Source of the DNA: Verpa conica
Lineage: Eukaryota; Ascomycota; Pezizomycetes; Pezizales; Morchellaceae
DNA: 64,000 nt
Reading direction: 5' to 3'
NCBI GenBank assembly: GCA_033030425.1
Contig: JAUFSD010000018.1
Span: 1,054,001 to 1,118,000, forward strand
Shown here: piece by piece, positions 25,274 to 36,745 of the stretch
Numbering within the stretch: the first letter of the stretch is position 1
Layout of the letters: each line of letters opens with the position of its first letter
Notes under the pieces: generated by a model
Told to the model about the DNA's origin: nothing
The model's input: the letters and a program-made list of their open reading frames with translations, nothing else
Database searches by the model: none
Position numbers and translations under genes: made by a program

Positions 25274-26380
25274 GTGTTGTGTATAGTTGAGTTGGTAAGT
25301 TGGTTTTTGTTCTGCTTTGGGTTTTTTTATGTGTATGTGGACTATTGGCTAATTATGATCTGGATAGTAGTTGGATAAAAACTTCCTAGAAAAAAAGGAA
25401 AAGGAAAAGGAGGGGGAACTGGGACTTTATGACGTCGGATTGTATAAACACTAAGAGTGGGTATCGATAGCGTTGGGATTTATAATGATTGGAGTACTGG
25501 TTAATGGGGTTTCTATTCTCTCTGGGAGGGAGAATTGCGGCTGCGAGTGTACAAAGACGGGCTTTTTTGTTATACCTAGCACTTGCTATAATAGAATTAT
25601 TCTTTTTTTTGATATCAGGTTCTTTCCTCTACGTAGTCTACAGAATTGTCTAGAACAGGAAGCTGGGCTAAGATTATGTTTGTTTTTTTCAGTGAAATTA
25701 AACTTTTCTTCCATTATCTGTCGCAGGAATAACCATCTGTGTGGGGTGCAGCAGATCTGTAGCACTGTCAAAGTTGGGTGCGTAATTGCTGGCACCAACT
25801 TTGGCTTCTCTCCCGTCTTGGCAACCGGTGCGGGTGATCCTTTTGTGATAACGAGGTGGTGTGGTCATGCCATCTTGCGATTAGAGCAGGCAGCTGTCCG
25901 TGTATACGTGGCTGTCGTAGTGGTGGGGTTACATATACTATAGATATGATAGATTTGTTGTATTGCTACTGCGGTATGATGGGGATATGTGGCCTCGTAT
26001 TATAAATAAAAAAAATGGTGGGAGTATGTGGGTTGCCGATGCGCACGAGTGATTATCGGTGAACTAAATTCGAGTTATGAGAGATATGGAGTTTACAAGG
26101 GGCCGAGTCTTCTGGTTCTTAGGAACTTATGGCTTATGGTGAATGGAATAGTAAACTATTTGGCTAAGAAGTTGGGCTGGTGCTAGTTGTAGACGTGTCA
26201 ACAGGTGGATCATAAAGAACAGATGCCTGTCATCATAATTTAAGTTCTCTTACGTAGCCCGCTCTTATACAACCACCTCTTCGTTGTTCTGCGCCATAAA
26301 CATCTTTAGACAATCCCATAGGCATTGAATTCTAATCTCAATAGAAAAAAACAGTACCTCCTGCAGCAGAGGTGAAAACA
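25274..26380. other. Intergenic, no gene seen
   Basis: Open frames around 25473-25943 are cysteine-containing but share no motif and overlap on both strands. AT-rich 3' flank of the preceding gene (AAAAAGGAAAAGG near 25390). Nothing else identified. Confidence 0.5.
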
Positions 26381-29138
26381 ATGGATGTCCCTACCTCAGA
26401 AGAAACCTACTTTAATACCTCGAGGAAGTTTTACAATGAAGCTCCCCCATCAGTTCACCTCAGCTTCATTCCGACAATGTATCCTCCAACACTCTCCCCA
26501 GCGAGAATCTTGAGGGTCTTGACTAGGTCTATCGATAAACTGCTAGTTTCAGGATTTGGGTATGTTTGCCACTGTTTATAGATTCGTTTTCATTTGTGGT
26601 TCTTATGTAATTGGTTATTTAGATCTATTAAATACAAACTACTCGTCGAAGAACTTTGTGCCTTTGTGGAAGATGTCGACAGTAATACAATTGATAAGAG
26701 TGCAAGACTTGAGCCCAAGCTGGTAAAGCTAATTAATGGGTTTGGCACCTTGGAGCTGAAGTCTAATGAAAAGGCCCACAAGAGCCATATAAGCACTTAC
26801 GAAGTCATGGGGACCTTTCACGATCTCTTAAAACCCTTAGTAAACCCCATTTATCTTCAAACACCTACTGTCTTCTGTATTCTGACGCTGATATAGGTTG
26901 TCTATTACCCCGTGCAAGGCGATAAAGCTCTCTTTTTTTTTGAATCAGCCGCTCATCCAATGAGATTTGATTCAGTCTGGAGAGGCCTTACTGATATCTG
27001 GGCAGAGGATATTTGGAGGTTGTTTGCACTGATTGATGAACTGCTTGTTCATAAGGCCAAACAGTCCTCAGAGGCACATTCATCTTCTTACCCCAAAAGC
27101 GAATTTCTCTCGAATTTACATCACCGAGGTTCCTCTTTTAACACTGAGCCTATTTGGTTAGGGCCTGAGGAGAGGATGATTCAGTTTCTCAACACCTGCA
27201 CTTCTTTCCGCTCAACTAAAACTACAATGCAGAAAAATGATTATTCCCAGGAAAGCAGTTTCAAATTTGAACTTCAGAAGGATCATGACCTGGGGACTGA
27301 CAAGCTTTGTCGTTTCATGCGTCAGATTGTGGTCCCTGTTCAACAGACGGTTGGTATTGTCTCTGGCGGGAAGGTGATAATCACGCCTATACTCTGGGAC
27401 CCACACCAAACCTATGATGCTTTGCGAAAAAAGACTTCTTATCGTTTCTATCCAAAATACCTTGATTGGGATGAAGATACCGAGAGTTTTACTGGAAATA
27501 TTAAGCTTGGCTCAAACCTCGCAGGGCGTACTTACGTTGATATACGTTGTCATATATATGCACTGACTTCTGAAATACTTCCAGAAGGTATCAGATTTGA
27601 AACTACCGTACAAGCTTTCATCAACTTGCGCATACATATTTCCGCCCCTCAAGGACCCATGCTACAAACTCTTGGGGTAGGGAAGTTCCAAACATCTGAT
27701 TCTGGACCCCTCTCCGAGGGAGGCTTTGGATTAGAATCTAAGACCGGAGAGGGATGCCGTAGTTTTTGGCAGAATCCTGATATCTCATTATTGGGACTAA
27801 CAGCTTTCAAGGCAGAGGATAAGGCACACCCCACGGAACTAGCTGGGAGCTCTAGTATCACTGACAAAGGACATATCTTCAAGGCCCCTGATATCATTAG
27901 TGATTACGGTGGCAGATCCCCTATCTTTAAACAACGAAAAATCATGGATGAAAATGAGGGTATTGTCTCATTACGGTGGGATTCCGAGCAGTGGTTTAGT
28001 GTTATTCTTCGTGCTGAGCCTGGAGGGGGGTTCGAATGGGAGTCTATAAATAACCCTGATATCATGTCTGATAGGTCTGAGAGTACTTCAGATAATGTCG
28101 AGCCTACTATTGGTGGGGCTATGAAACTACTGGAAGATAACTTGGAGCAGGTTCAATGCGTATGTTGACCCTGTTCTTACCAATGCAGCTTTACTCGAAC
28201 CTTGGGTACTAAAAATATCCTAGGAAGGCTCTAACCTTACTCTTGGTTTGGAAATTGAAATAGTGCTAGCTAAAAGTGACGGGAACCGGTCTGGATCCCA
28301 AGTATTTGAAGACATCTCCAACATTTTTAAACAATTGCCGAGTACCAAAGTACATTCGACTAAAGACGTTAAGCCTAGCTCATTTGGTTCTGTCATATTT
28401 GGGCTAGATACAAGAATGAAGGATGTGCTACTCGGGTATAAGAGTGAGTTTGAGAGGAGGGTGGCCCTGTTTAATTTAGAAATGAATATTGAGCAACAGC
28501 GATGCATTCAGTGGAGGAAGCTGGTGTTACCCAAGGTTTTAAAATCCTTGAGTAAGTTCGATAACGATTTCAACGAATTTTTCACAGTATCCCTGCACAT
28601 TGGGAAGAAAGGCGGCTATAATCTTCGGGAAATCAAATGCGTTGCAAAGTTAATCACAATTTACGGAGATCTTTTTGACTACAGTAAGCTGATGTATGAC
28701 GAGAGAATTCTCAGCCAACTCGTCCATCCCGGTTTTGAGTCCAGACATCATAATCCAGATTCGAAGAAACTCACAGTCAGTGAGAATATCGATCTAATCG
28801 ATAAGGCTACATCCCTCGAAGGTGTTATAAAAATAATGAATCCCGAGTATCGCAATGCTGAAGAGTACAGGTTTGATTTTTCTAAACTTGAAAGCCAAGG
28901 GACAATTGTGTGGACACAATTAACTCCAAAAGTATGCGCTAGTAACATCCCCGAATATATTGCTGGAGTACTTTCAGTCAATACAGCAGCGATGAAGGTC
29001 GAAGATTCGCACTTTATTGAGTTAGCCAAGAGTGATGCTACTTGGGATAATCTCGTACTACTTCTCCAAAACGATAAAACGGGTATTATGCAGTTGGGCC
29101 TAAGTAATGGAAAGGGGGGAAATATTTCGGGGAAGTAG
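26381..29138 (+). CDS. 857-aa protein with amidoligase-like C-terminal domain
   Basis: Exons 26381-26559, 26623-26839, 26897-28159 and 28224-29138 join in phase to 857 aa; the first ATG is MDVPTSEETYF. Residues 1 to about 555 match nothing I recognise. From about residue 555 the C-terminal third resembles the fungal putative amidoligase family (COOH-NH2 ligase, glutamine-synthetase-like fold): LGLEIEIVLAKS (family: G-x-E-x-E), VSLHIGKKGGYNLREIKCVAKL (family: H-x-G then helix), DYSKLMYDERI, HPGFESRHHNP and ESQGTIVWTQLTP. In the last motif the family normally has Glu and Arg (GTIExRQ), while here they are Val and Thr, so activity is doubtful. Members elsewhere occur in bacterial and fungal accessory loci and are thought to form amide bonds. 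The family call is by motif only; the N-terminal two thirds is open. Confidence 0.6.
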
Positions 29139-31084
29139 TTTAGGCGCGGTTTGATTGAGGGCACAAATTGGAGGAAGATTGTGGGTAAAGCCTTGTGCTA
29201 AAACTAATGTTTTCCCTCGTGCTATTACTCTTGATTCTGTATTTTCTCTGCTCTGTTTTGTTTTTCTCTATTTTTCCTGTTTAGGTTGTAATGATTATCT
29301 AAAGGACCCAATACTAGGAAAATAAATTCTTTTAAAGGGGAAATCTGAGTTTATTGTTTGAGAGAATGCTTATCATTGCTGTTGTGGCTAGGGGTATGAA
29401 CCATGTGAGGTCATGGATAACAGTATCTATGGGACGTCACTCGGCCGTTAGGTAGGAAAGATCTGTCTTTCATATTCTATAATATATATTCAGCCCAAGA
29501 ACGGTCGCCTATAGGCCTGGTATGTGGTTTTACATCTTTGACAGAAGTTTGATATCTGCTTGGCTAGTGCTGATACTGACTTTAATGTGGAATCAATAAG
29601 TCATGTCTTTTACTGTCATTAGATTTAGTTAAGCATACCTCAATATGAGTAACAGATCCACAACAAATGTATAAGTCTTCCTCTTTTTCTCTTTTCTTCT
29701 AGTGTATAATCAGCTAGCGCGTTTTACCGTCTAACTACCCATGACGGGGCAACCGCTCATGTGAGATATTCCCCCCATAAAAAATAGTAGAAGGTAGGTT
29801 ATCTTGTATGGAAGCGTAAATTGGTCAAAGGTATTTTTACCACCGGTAGTAAATTAAAGCACAAAAACGCTAGATTCCAGCACTTTGTACTTAGGTCAAA
29901 CACTCCTAGCTAGCACTAGTTAATTTGATTAGCTGGCAAAGTGACTAGGCCACTAGAGAGATAAGCCACTATCACTAATATCTAAGTGTCTGTTTCAATA
30001 AATTAGTTTTGAATCAAGTACAGGGTGTTGGATTCAGTGAAAATAGCACGTACAAGCGCTGGAATCTAGTGTTTTTGTATTTTGATTTACCACCGGTGGT
30101 AAACAAACTTTTGACCGATTTACGCTTCTATAATTCTGTATTATTCTAGGAGGGGTGGTTCTTTGCGACTGGATAAAGTAGTTTATAGCGCCCCAGAGTT
30201 TGTAGCCTCATATGGTATCAGTTACCTGGTAGTAAAAGTGTAGCAGAGTTTTGCTTCAAATTGTGTTCCTCTAAAACTATGAATTTTTGCTAGTAGGTCC
30301 TTATCAGACAGTAAGATAGTTTTTATACTATAGAATATTTTTAGCTTTTATAAATTTAGTTTAGAATAGTTTCCATTTACAATCTTTTTTCTAGAGTGGT
30401 AGTCATTATTGAAATCTGAACCAGTATACGGACTTTAGAAGGGGCTCTCCTCTGCTGAAGCAATGACTACTTGGGTTACCCAAAACTAAAAAAGCCTCTG
30501 CAGCAGTTACTTGGTGGGTGTACTAAGGTGGTCTCGTGACTATATATATGTAGACGAATACTTCTACTTGGTAAGGCAGCCTTTAACGAATGTCTAGTAT
30601 ACCTAAACTCAATAACATAATTTTTTACCGGATCCTCATAAAACTATAGAAAACGCATAATAAAGCTATTCTAAAGAGATCTGATTACAGGAGCTAGTAA
30701 ACTTAGTTAGATTTTGTCTATTGGAGGGTATATGGAGTGGAAAAAAATCCTACTCGGGCGGAGTGTTCTTTCCTCTTGTTTCTGAGCGCTTCTAATTGTT
30801 GCCTTGAGTATATGTAACCAAACTTGAGGTATACAGCCACTATGTCACGTGATCATCTTTCTCCCCCCTAGATTATGAGCCTTGTTAATTTTTACATATA
30901 TCTAAGCGGTATCTCCGCCTAAGATGATGTGACCTCCAAAAATATTACAGTATCATAATTAATTACCTGTGCCTTAGCATAGAAAACTCGGTTCATCTTG
31001 GACACTCAGACAACTTTAAACCACCAGCTATACCTCCTTACTCTTTACATATTCTCTAAGTCCTACCCACCTAAAATCATTTCA
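29139..31084. other. Intergenic with one transposable element
   Basis: AT-rich. Contains the 322-bp inverted-repeat element at 29809-30130. The remainder (29140-29800 and 30135-31080) has no frame with recognisable motifs. A TATA-like stretch lies near 30890-30900, ahead of the next gene. Confidence 0.5.
29809..30130. mobile_element. 322-bp element with long terminal inverted repeats (TA duplication)
   Basis: The left arm (29809 to about 29881) and the reverse complement of the right arm (30130 back to about 30059) match over about 73 bp with few differences. Both read T(G/A)GAAGCGTAAAT(T/C)GGTCAAA, then TTACCACCGGT(A/G)GTAAA, then CACTAGATTCCAGC-like text. TA flanks both ends (29807-29808 and 30131-30132). 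The middle has no coding capacity. Structure fits a non-autonomous Tc1/mariner-type element. Each arm carries its own near-palindrome around ACCGGT. Both arms are little diverged, suggesting fairly recent insertion. Confidence 0.75.
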
Positions 31085-32760
31085 ATGGTTTCCACAGAAA
31101 GAACCTTTTTTGGCCTTGCAGACATCGTCATTGATTCATTTCGGTCAGGCGCCGGCCAGATACTACCTTTTGCTATATCTTCCCTTCGAGAGCTACACGG
31201 AATAACCAGTGGTCTACTGCTTCGGAGTCAAAAGGCTAAAAATGACAATACGTATCTGACAATTCTGGTATTGGAATATGGCGTCGGAACGTCGCATTCG
31301 GATAACGATATATCTACGGTACTCAGAAACACGTCATGTAAAGCCTACATAGGCGCTATCGGACTTCAGCGCGGGTACGAGGCCTATGAGAAAAAAACCC
31401 AGAACAGTGCTCCTAGCCCCGGGGAAGGAATTTTGTCTTATCCGGACACTTCAGAGACAGTCATAGAGTGCGATGGTACGATCAAAGACTCTACTCTACA
31501 GGTATCAACAACCGTATTAGCTGCTGCGGCGTCAGTGGGGGAGGATATTTTTGAGGAGGGGAGGGAGGAGGAGGAGGAGGAGGAGGGGGAGGAGGAGAAT
31601 GAAACAACTGGCAAAGTGGGGAGGAGAAATGTTGACAGGACGGAGCTAGGTTGTGGAGGCGGGGGGGGTCTCGGTCAGCCATACATTCGCCTATCACCTG
31701 ACTGGACTAGCGACACTGGTACCAAAAGATGTAGTGGAAGGGGGAATGGGAAAGGGAAAGGTAAAGCAGAAAGTACACGAAAACGCTCGGCACGCCAACT
31801 CTCTTCTCCAGGTAAAGAAGGTAATGATAGTCAAGATGATGAAAACCTCTCCGACAAACCCAACAAAAGGCCACCAAACAAGAAAAAACCAGCCAAAGTC
31901 CCCGCATCTAGAAATCTACCATTCGCTTGTCCATATGCCAAACGGGACCCTATTAAGCACTCAGACTGTGTTGAGTGGCATCATACCAGACTTCTCCGCC
32001 TAAAGTATGAATACCTGGTCTGAAGAACCTGGAGTTGTACACTTATACAAAAAGTGGGCGTTTATTTATGGTTTTGGTTTAGGTCGTTAAAAGCCTATAT
32101 CTAGAGTCAAAAAATCGTACTGCAGTTGTCTAAATGAGCACTACTCTTACGTATTTCAGAACCACTGCTAACAGGGTTTTTTTAAAGGGAACATATCATA
32201 GAATATCACTTGAAGCCTTTTCAGTGTGGTCGGTGCGGGATATTTCGAGGCGGTGATCACACACAACTTACGCAACACCTAATGAACGGTGACTGTGAGA
32301 AGTCAGCTGTTACTCTATCTGTAGATGATAAGAAGAAAGCCGATGAGGTAAACAGGGCACAGACCTGGCAAAGGATCTACCAGATCTTATTCCCCCAGTA
32401 TATACCAGACCCTTGTAAGGCTACCTAAACTGGCTTGGTTTCGTGGTTCTAATAATGGGAATAGTTTGGAATTCAGCTGGAGCTCCTGCGGGCTATATTG
32501 ACTCGCCGCTTCAAAAGCACGTCGCAGTTCCAGAGGAGTACCGAATTGCCTTGGCGAAATTTCTTTCAGATAAACTCCATGTCGAACAAGACTACGTGGA
32601 CAATCTGTTGGTCCAGAACCATATGAACTGGGCATCAAGGCTTGATGGCCAGCCCTGTGATGATTCAGGGATCGGCTACACCAGTAACGGCGGAGGCTCG
32701 AGCCAAGAATTTCCCGATTTCGATAATTTTATCCACAATTCTGCGTGGCAGGATGAGTAG
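31085..32760 (+). CDS. Fungal C2H2-like zinc-finger protein, tandem family copy 1
   Basis: Exons 31085-32004, 32189-32414 and 32477-32760 (phases checked). Start ATG 31085 (MVSTERTFFGL). Residues 1-130 are unrecognised. A poly-Glu stretch follows (from 31552), then a basic Lys/Arg/Ser linker. Then comes the widespread fungal module FACPYAKRDPIKHSDC, H/REHIIEYH across intron 1, CGRCGIFRGGDHTQLTQH and DC, that is one C2H2-type finger followed by a C-x2-C...H...C half. After it, the conserved tail RAQTWQRIYQILFP...IPDP continues into exon 3 (YRIALAKFLSDKLHVEQDY). The same module and tail recur in the copy at 34317-35656. These proteins are common in ascomycete genomes, often near NLR-type genes; function unknown. 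Nuclear localisation is plausible from the basic linker but not shown. Confidence 0.78.
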
Positions 32761-33366
32761 ATACTCCACAAGGTAAGTTAGTGAGGGTTTAAGAGAATAT
32801 AAGAAACCACTGAGTTATTCAATTTCTACCCCAAGCCTCGGATAAGGGTCCTTTTTCGTTGATCTGTTTTAGCTAGTTGTTTGCATACTTCTTTTTGTCC
32901 TGTTCTTTTTGAGTCTAGTTCTAGTTCACCTTGAGTAACTATAGTTGACTAGGGGATTTGTTTTGTGTTGAATGTTTTGAATATTCTTTTTAGCACGGTA
33001 GCGTTATATCAAGAAGGGAAAGGAGAGAAAAAGGCAGTGTAAAGGAAATGATATTGATTTTACGTTTTATGAAGTTTTAACAAATATTGGTGATTCCTGG
33101 TCACATGACACATGTCATTTAGGTGCCGTACTGCCAAGCCAGTATATTATTGGCCTAAAATCCTGCCCCCGCTAGGCCGCAGCGCCTATACTACGGTTAT
33201 GTACATACCCACAAGACGATTTATCCATAAGTTGCAAAAGTATTGGGTCACGTGATCGACTTCTTGTAAGTATATCAGCCTACATGGTTTCTAGATTCAG
33301 TCAAAAACACCGAACCTTTCAGTTGTACCCAAGAATCAGTCAACCACAATATCTATAATCTCTAAA
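32761..33366. other. Intergenic between family copies
   Basis: About 600 bp, AT-rich, no gene seen. It contains GGTCACGTGATCGAC near 33246; a CACGTGATC stretch also lies upstream of copy 1 (near 30847), a possible shared upstream element of the two copies. Confidence 0.45.
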
Positions 33367-34216
33367 ATGCAAGCTATCAATAGGGTATATGACCTTAAGG
33401 GCATAGGTAAAGTGTACCATTTAAAAGGTTTATTTTCATCGGCTTACGGTTTAACTTCCTAGGCCCGGAGATCAATGGACCCCATAGAAACCCCTTATCC
33501 AGTCGAAATATCGATATGACTTCTAAGGGAAACCGTTTCTCCTCTGTCCTTGATGCGCTTGACTTGGTATGTTCCGCAGTTAGAGATACTGGGCTTCTCG
33601 AGATTGGTGGTAGGAAGCGCGTGGCTAGTATTAGCCTATACATATTTGGGCACGAAGCCTTTAAAAATTTCGAAAAACTTACAGGTTTGTATTATCTTAA
33701 TAGATTCCAGGTTGAGAGGAGTACCTCTCTACCCCTCGAACAAAGGAAGCTCGGAACAATCCGAACGTTTCCTGGGAGAGTAAGCTAATGGTATCTTAAG
33801 GTTCCGCTGGCGACCAAAAGATACGATACAATAACCTAGAAATCATGCTAGAGATCTTACCCCAGAAATTCATCCCAATGGCACTTGATGAGTGTGTGAT
33901 CCTCGGCTTACCGGAGGATAACGCCTACTTTCTACTTTTAGGTGATAACTCTCTACAGCTCTTCGAATGCTCTGGTCTATTCACAAACCTTGGAGACCCT
34001 ACGCCCTACGATGTGGTATCTAGAGACCATTTGGAAGTGGGGGATTTAATATTCAGAGGGGATATCAACTACCAGTACCAGAGCGATCAACGTACCTTAA
34101 TCAGCGGAGCGGCACCTAGAGGTTATAGAGATATAGTCCCCCCGTTTTCTGGACTAAAGGAAGATACTGCGCTCCATGAGGCAATACCTGGATATCACGA
34201 AGGTATAGTCTCCTAG
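33367..34216 (+). CDS. Probable 5' exons of tandem family copy 2 (structure uncertain)
   Basis: Two open stretches look coding but could not be joined cleanly. The first, around 33516-33680, reads MTSKGNRFSSVLDALDLV... with SISLYIFGHEAFKNFEKL. The second, 33845-34216, reads MLEILPQKFIPMALDECV... and later GDLIFRGDINYQYQSDQR. The codons look amino-acid-like rather than random, and they stand where the N-terminal region of copy 1 stands, but their sequence is unrelated to it. The frame breaks between 33780 and 33850 and again at the TAG at 34214-34216. Either an unusual intron pattern or disabling changes would explain this. No domain recognised. Confidence 0.4.
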
Positions 34217-34316
34217 TTGTTTAAGAGATCCAGCGTCTTATACAGAGATCATAATAAACGCCTAGCGCTCCACAAGGTAGCAGCTATAGACTAATGCTTA
34301 GAAAGGGATCAAAGTC

Positions 34317-35656
34317 TTGTACAATGACAATAATAGACGACGTACAGCATGCGGTGGGGCGGCGGATTCATTCAGCATTCATATACAGCCCCCCAAGAAG
34401 CACTCTGACCCTAGAGGGTATGAAGCTCTTTTGGCCGAGGCAGACCTGAAATCCCTGTTAAGAAATGGTGTCGAACCCCCGGAACCAGCCGCACAGAGTA
34501 AGGCTACACCTAGCAATACTTTATATTCCGCACCTCTTTTTACAGACTTTCTCCCGGGATTTTGTGGTGCCAAGAGGTATGGAAGTGGGCTAGAGGGTAT
34601 CGATAGTGAAATGGGGGTGTGCTCGGATAGTGGCTCGGATAGTGGTGGTAGTTATGACGACTGGGGAATGAGTTCTATTAGCTCATGTCCTGAGAATACC
34701 CAAGACCATCGGAAGGGGGTAAGAAAGAGGGATAAAAAATGCTTCTTAGGAAAGCGTCCCGTACAAGAAATCTCTAAATATCAGAGTGGTGGCCGAAATG
34801 GGGGTACTGACCCACGCCCTAAAAGGCTTAAAAGCAACAGAGGGGGCGAAACTAAAGCGCCTAGGAAACAATTCGCCTGCCCCTACTTTAAAAAGAACCC
34901 TCTCATATATTCAGATTGTGCTGGGTGGCGCAATACAAGCCTTGGCCTGTTGAGGTATGAGCCAATATTTTTAAAAACTCCGAGCTATGCCCCTATATAT
35001 ACTAATATTGAATACTACACACAGAGAACATATTAGGGAGGCCCACTTAAAGCCTATCCAGTGTGGCCGGTGTGGTATATTCCGAGCCGGCGGCCACGAA
35101 GGAATTACGCAACATTTGATGGACGGGAATTGTGCGAAGTCTGAGATCTTCGAGTCTGGGGTAGATGTAGCTAAAGAAAAGGCCGAAAGTGTGGATAGGG
35201 CAAGAACATGGCAGGAGATTTATGAGACCCTGTTCCCCTTACACATACCAGATCCATGTAAGCCCACCCCATGCAGCTAGCTTTACATATTGATTCTAAA
35301 AGAAGAAAATAGTTTGGCAGGACCAGATCGAAGTCCTAATGTCCCCGATTGAAAACAACGAACTATTGTTCATACTTCGAGTCCGTGATGCGATTTCCTT
35401 CAACAAACAGGCATACCAACTTGGATTGGCAAAATTTTTAGAAGAACGCCTAGGGTTGGGGGAGGGTGCTGCATACGAACTACTTCTGGGTTATGATAGC
35501 AATTGGACATCAAATATTTCTAGTCAGCCCTCTTTACTTAACGACGCTCGAGACTATGGCCGCACTGTCACCGTTAAATATCTACCAACCCAGCGACACG
35601 GTGCTCACCGTGGGAGCTTCTTACGAGTTGGCGCAGCGGCCGCCGGGACTGCCTAA
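34317..35656 (+). CDS. Fungal C2H2-like zinc-finger protein, tandem family copy 2 (3' part)
   Basis: Three exons by analogy with copy 1: open from about 34299 to 34954, then 35025-35257, then 35334-35656, phases consistent. The conserved module reads QFACPYFKKNPLIYSDC, then REHIREAHLKP across the intron, CGRCGIFRAGGHEGITQH and NC. The tail is RARTWQEIYETLFP...IPDP, then QLGLAKFLEERLGLGEGAAY in the last exon. Intron positions are identical to copy 1, so the pair arose by duplication. The part before the module (Ser/Gly/Asp-rich, then a basic KRLKSNRGGETKAPRK linker) differs from copy 1. No ATG opens this stretch; it must be spliced to the exons upstream or be a relic. Unknown function. Confidence 0.6.
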
Positions 35657-36629
35657 GTATGAATCCCCATGAGCTAAATATAATGGAAAACATTATGCCG
35701 ACTCCTAGGTGAGTATTGATTGTTACTCAGCTACCCTAAGTCGGATCTACCTAGGAATCTGGAATCTGGAATTGGACCTAGGGGTTTTCAAATATTTATT
35801 TCTATGTTACTTTTATTATTTTCTCTCACATCTCTTAAATATTGTTACTTAGATCGTCTGACTAATCTTCATTTTTTATCCATCACCCTCCGTCGACTCA
35901 CTCTATTTATATACCCTCTTTTGTCAGCTATTCCCGTTTCTTTCTTTTATTACTTATCCTCGGCTCTTCTTTTATATATCTATATTATTAGTTACTCATT
36001 CCCCTACTTACTCCCTCTATGCTTACTCCATTGGCTACTTATTCCTTTTGTCACTTTGTTTCTATGTACCAAACACTCTCTTTATTTCTTTCGAAGGGAA
36101 AAAAATCATTCCTTTTGATTCTTGTCACGTCAGGTACTTATCTTTAGTCTCTCTTTTACCTCTTTTACTTTACACTTCACCTTCGAGCTTCTGAATGATT
36201 TTCCTTTTTATAATTATGATTAACCAATGAATTTTCTACAGCCTCAATTGAGTCATGTATTGTGGTGTTTAACAGCATACAAAATATTAAATATATTCTA
36301 GCCCAACAATTTGACCCGTGGATTTATGATTCATTCATTCAACAATCATTTGATAGAATAACATGAGACTAATAAGATATAAACCTATATTATATATCAT
36401 ATACATGTTTAATTTAGTAACCATTACCGCATTTCTTTCTTCCAGTAGCTATAGTATTATGAAAGAGAAAATATATCAAAATCAAATTTCCCAACATACT
36501 AGAATACTATGGTGGGCTGATACAAATCTCACACATATACTTGTCCCTCTAATATATCCTAACCTAGGCCTTACATTTCCCTTTAGAGACAATCACCAAG
36601 GATCGAGATAATTATTTCAGAGATGTGAG
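35657..36629. other. Intergenic, pyrimidine-rich
   Basis: The stretch 35800-36120 is strongly T/C-rich on the plus strand and yields a long hydrophobic open frame that I attribute to composition. No other feature. The 36130-36630 part is AT-rich. Confidence 0.5.
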
Positions 36630-36745
36630 CTAGGAAACAGACCGCTTGTTCCTATTTCAACAACCCCCAAATATTCAGATTGTGCTGAATAATGTGATAC
36701 CGAGCTTAGTCAGTTGAGGTATAAATTCGCGTTCTTAAAAATCAA
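36630..36745 (+). pseudogene. Relic of a third zinc-finger family copy
   Basis: The DNA from GCTAGGAAACAGACCG through ATATTCAGATTGTGCTG to CAGTTGAGGTATAAATTC aligns with the copy-2 module at about 34859-34960, including the exon-intron junction (TTGAG|GTAT) and the TCTTAAAAA text just inside the intron. In the frame of the module a TAA replaces the Trp codon after SDCAG/E, so the finger is broken. The expected second exon is not clearly recognisable in the 200 bp that follow. Confidence 0.65.

Noticed and set aside
35720..36118. 132-residue hydrophobic open frame resembling a membrane protein
   Set aside because: The stretch is a T/C-rich tract; hydrophobic residues follow from composition. 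No ATG context, motif or intron support.
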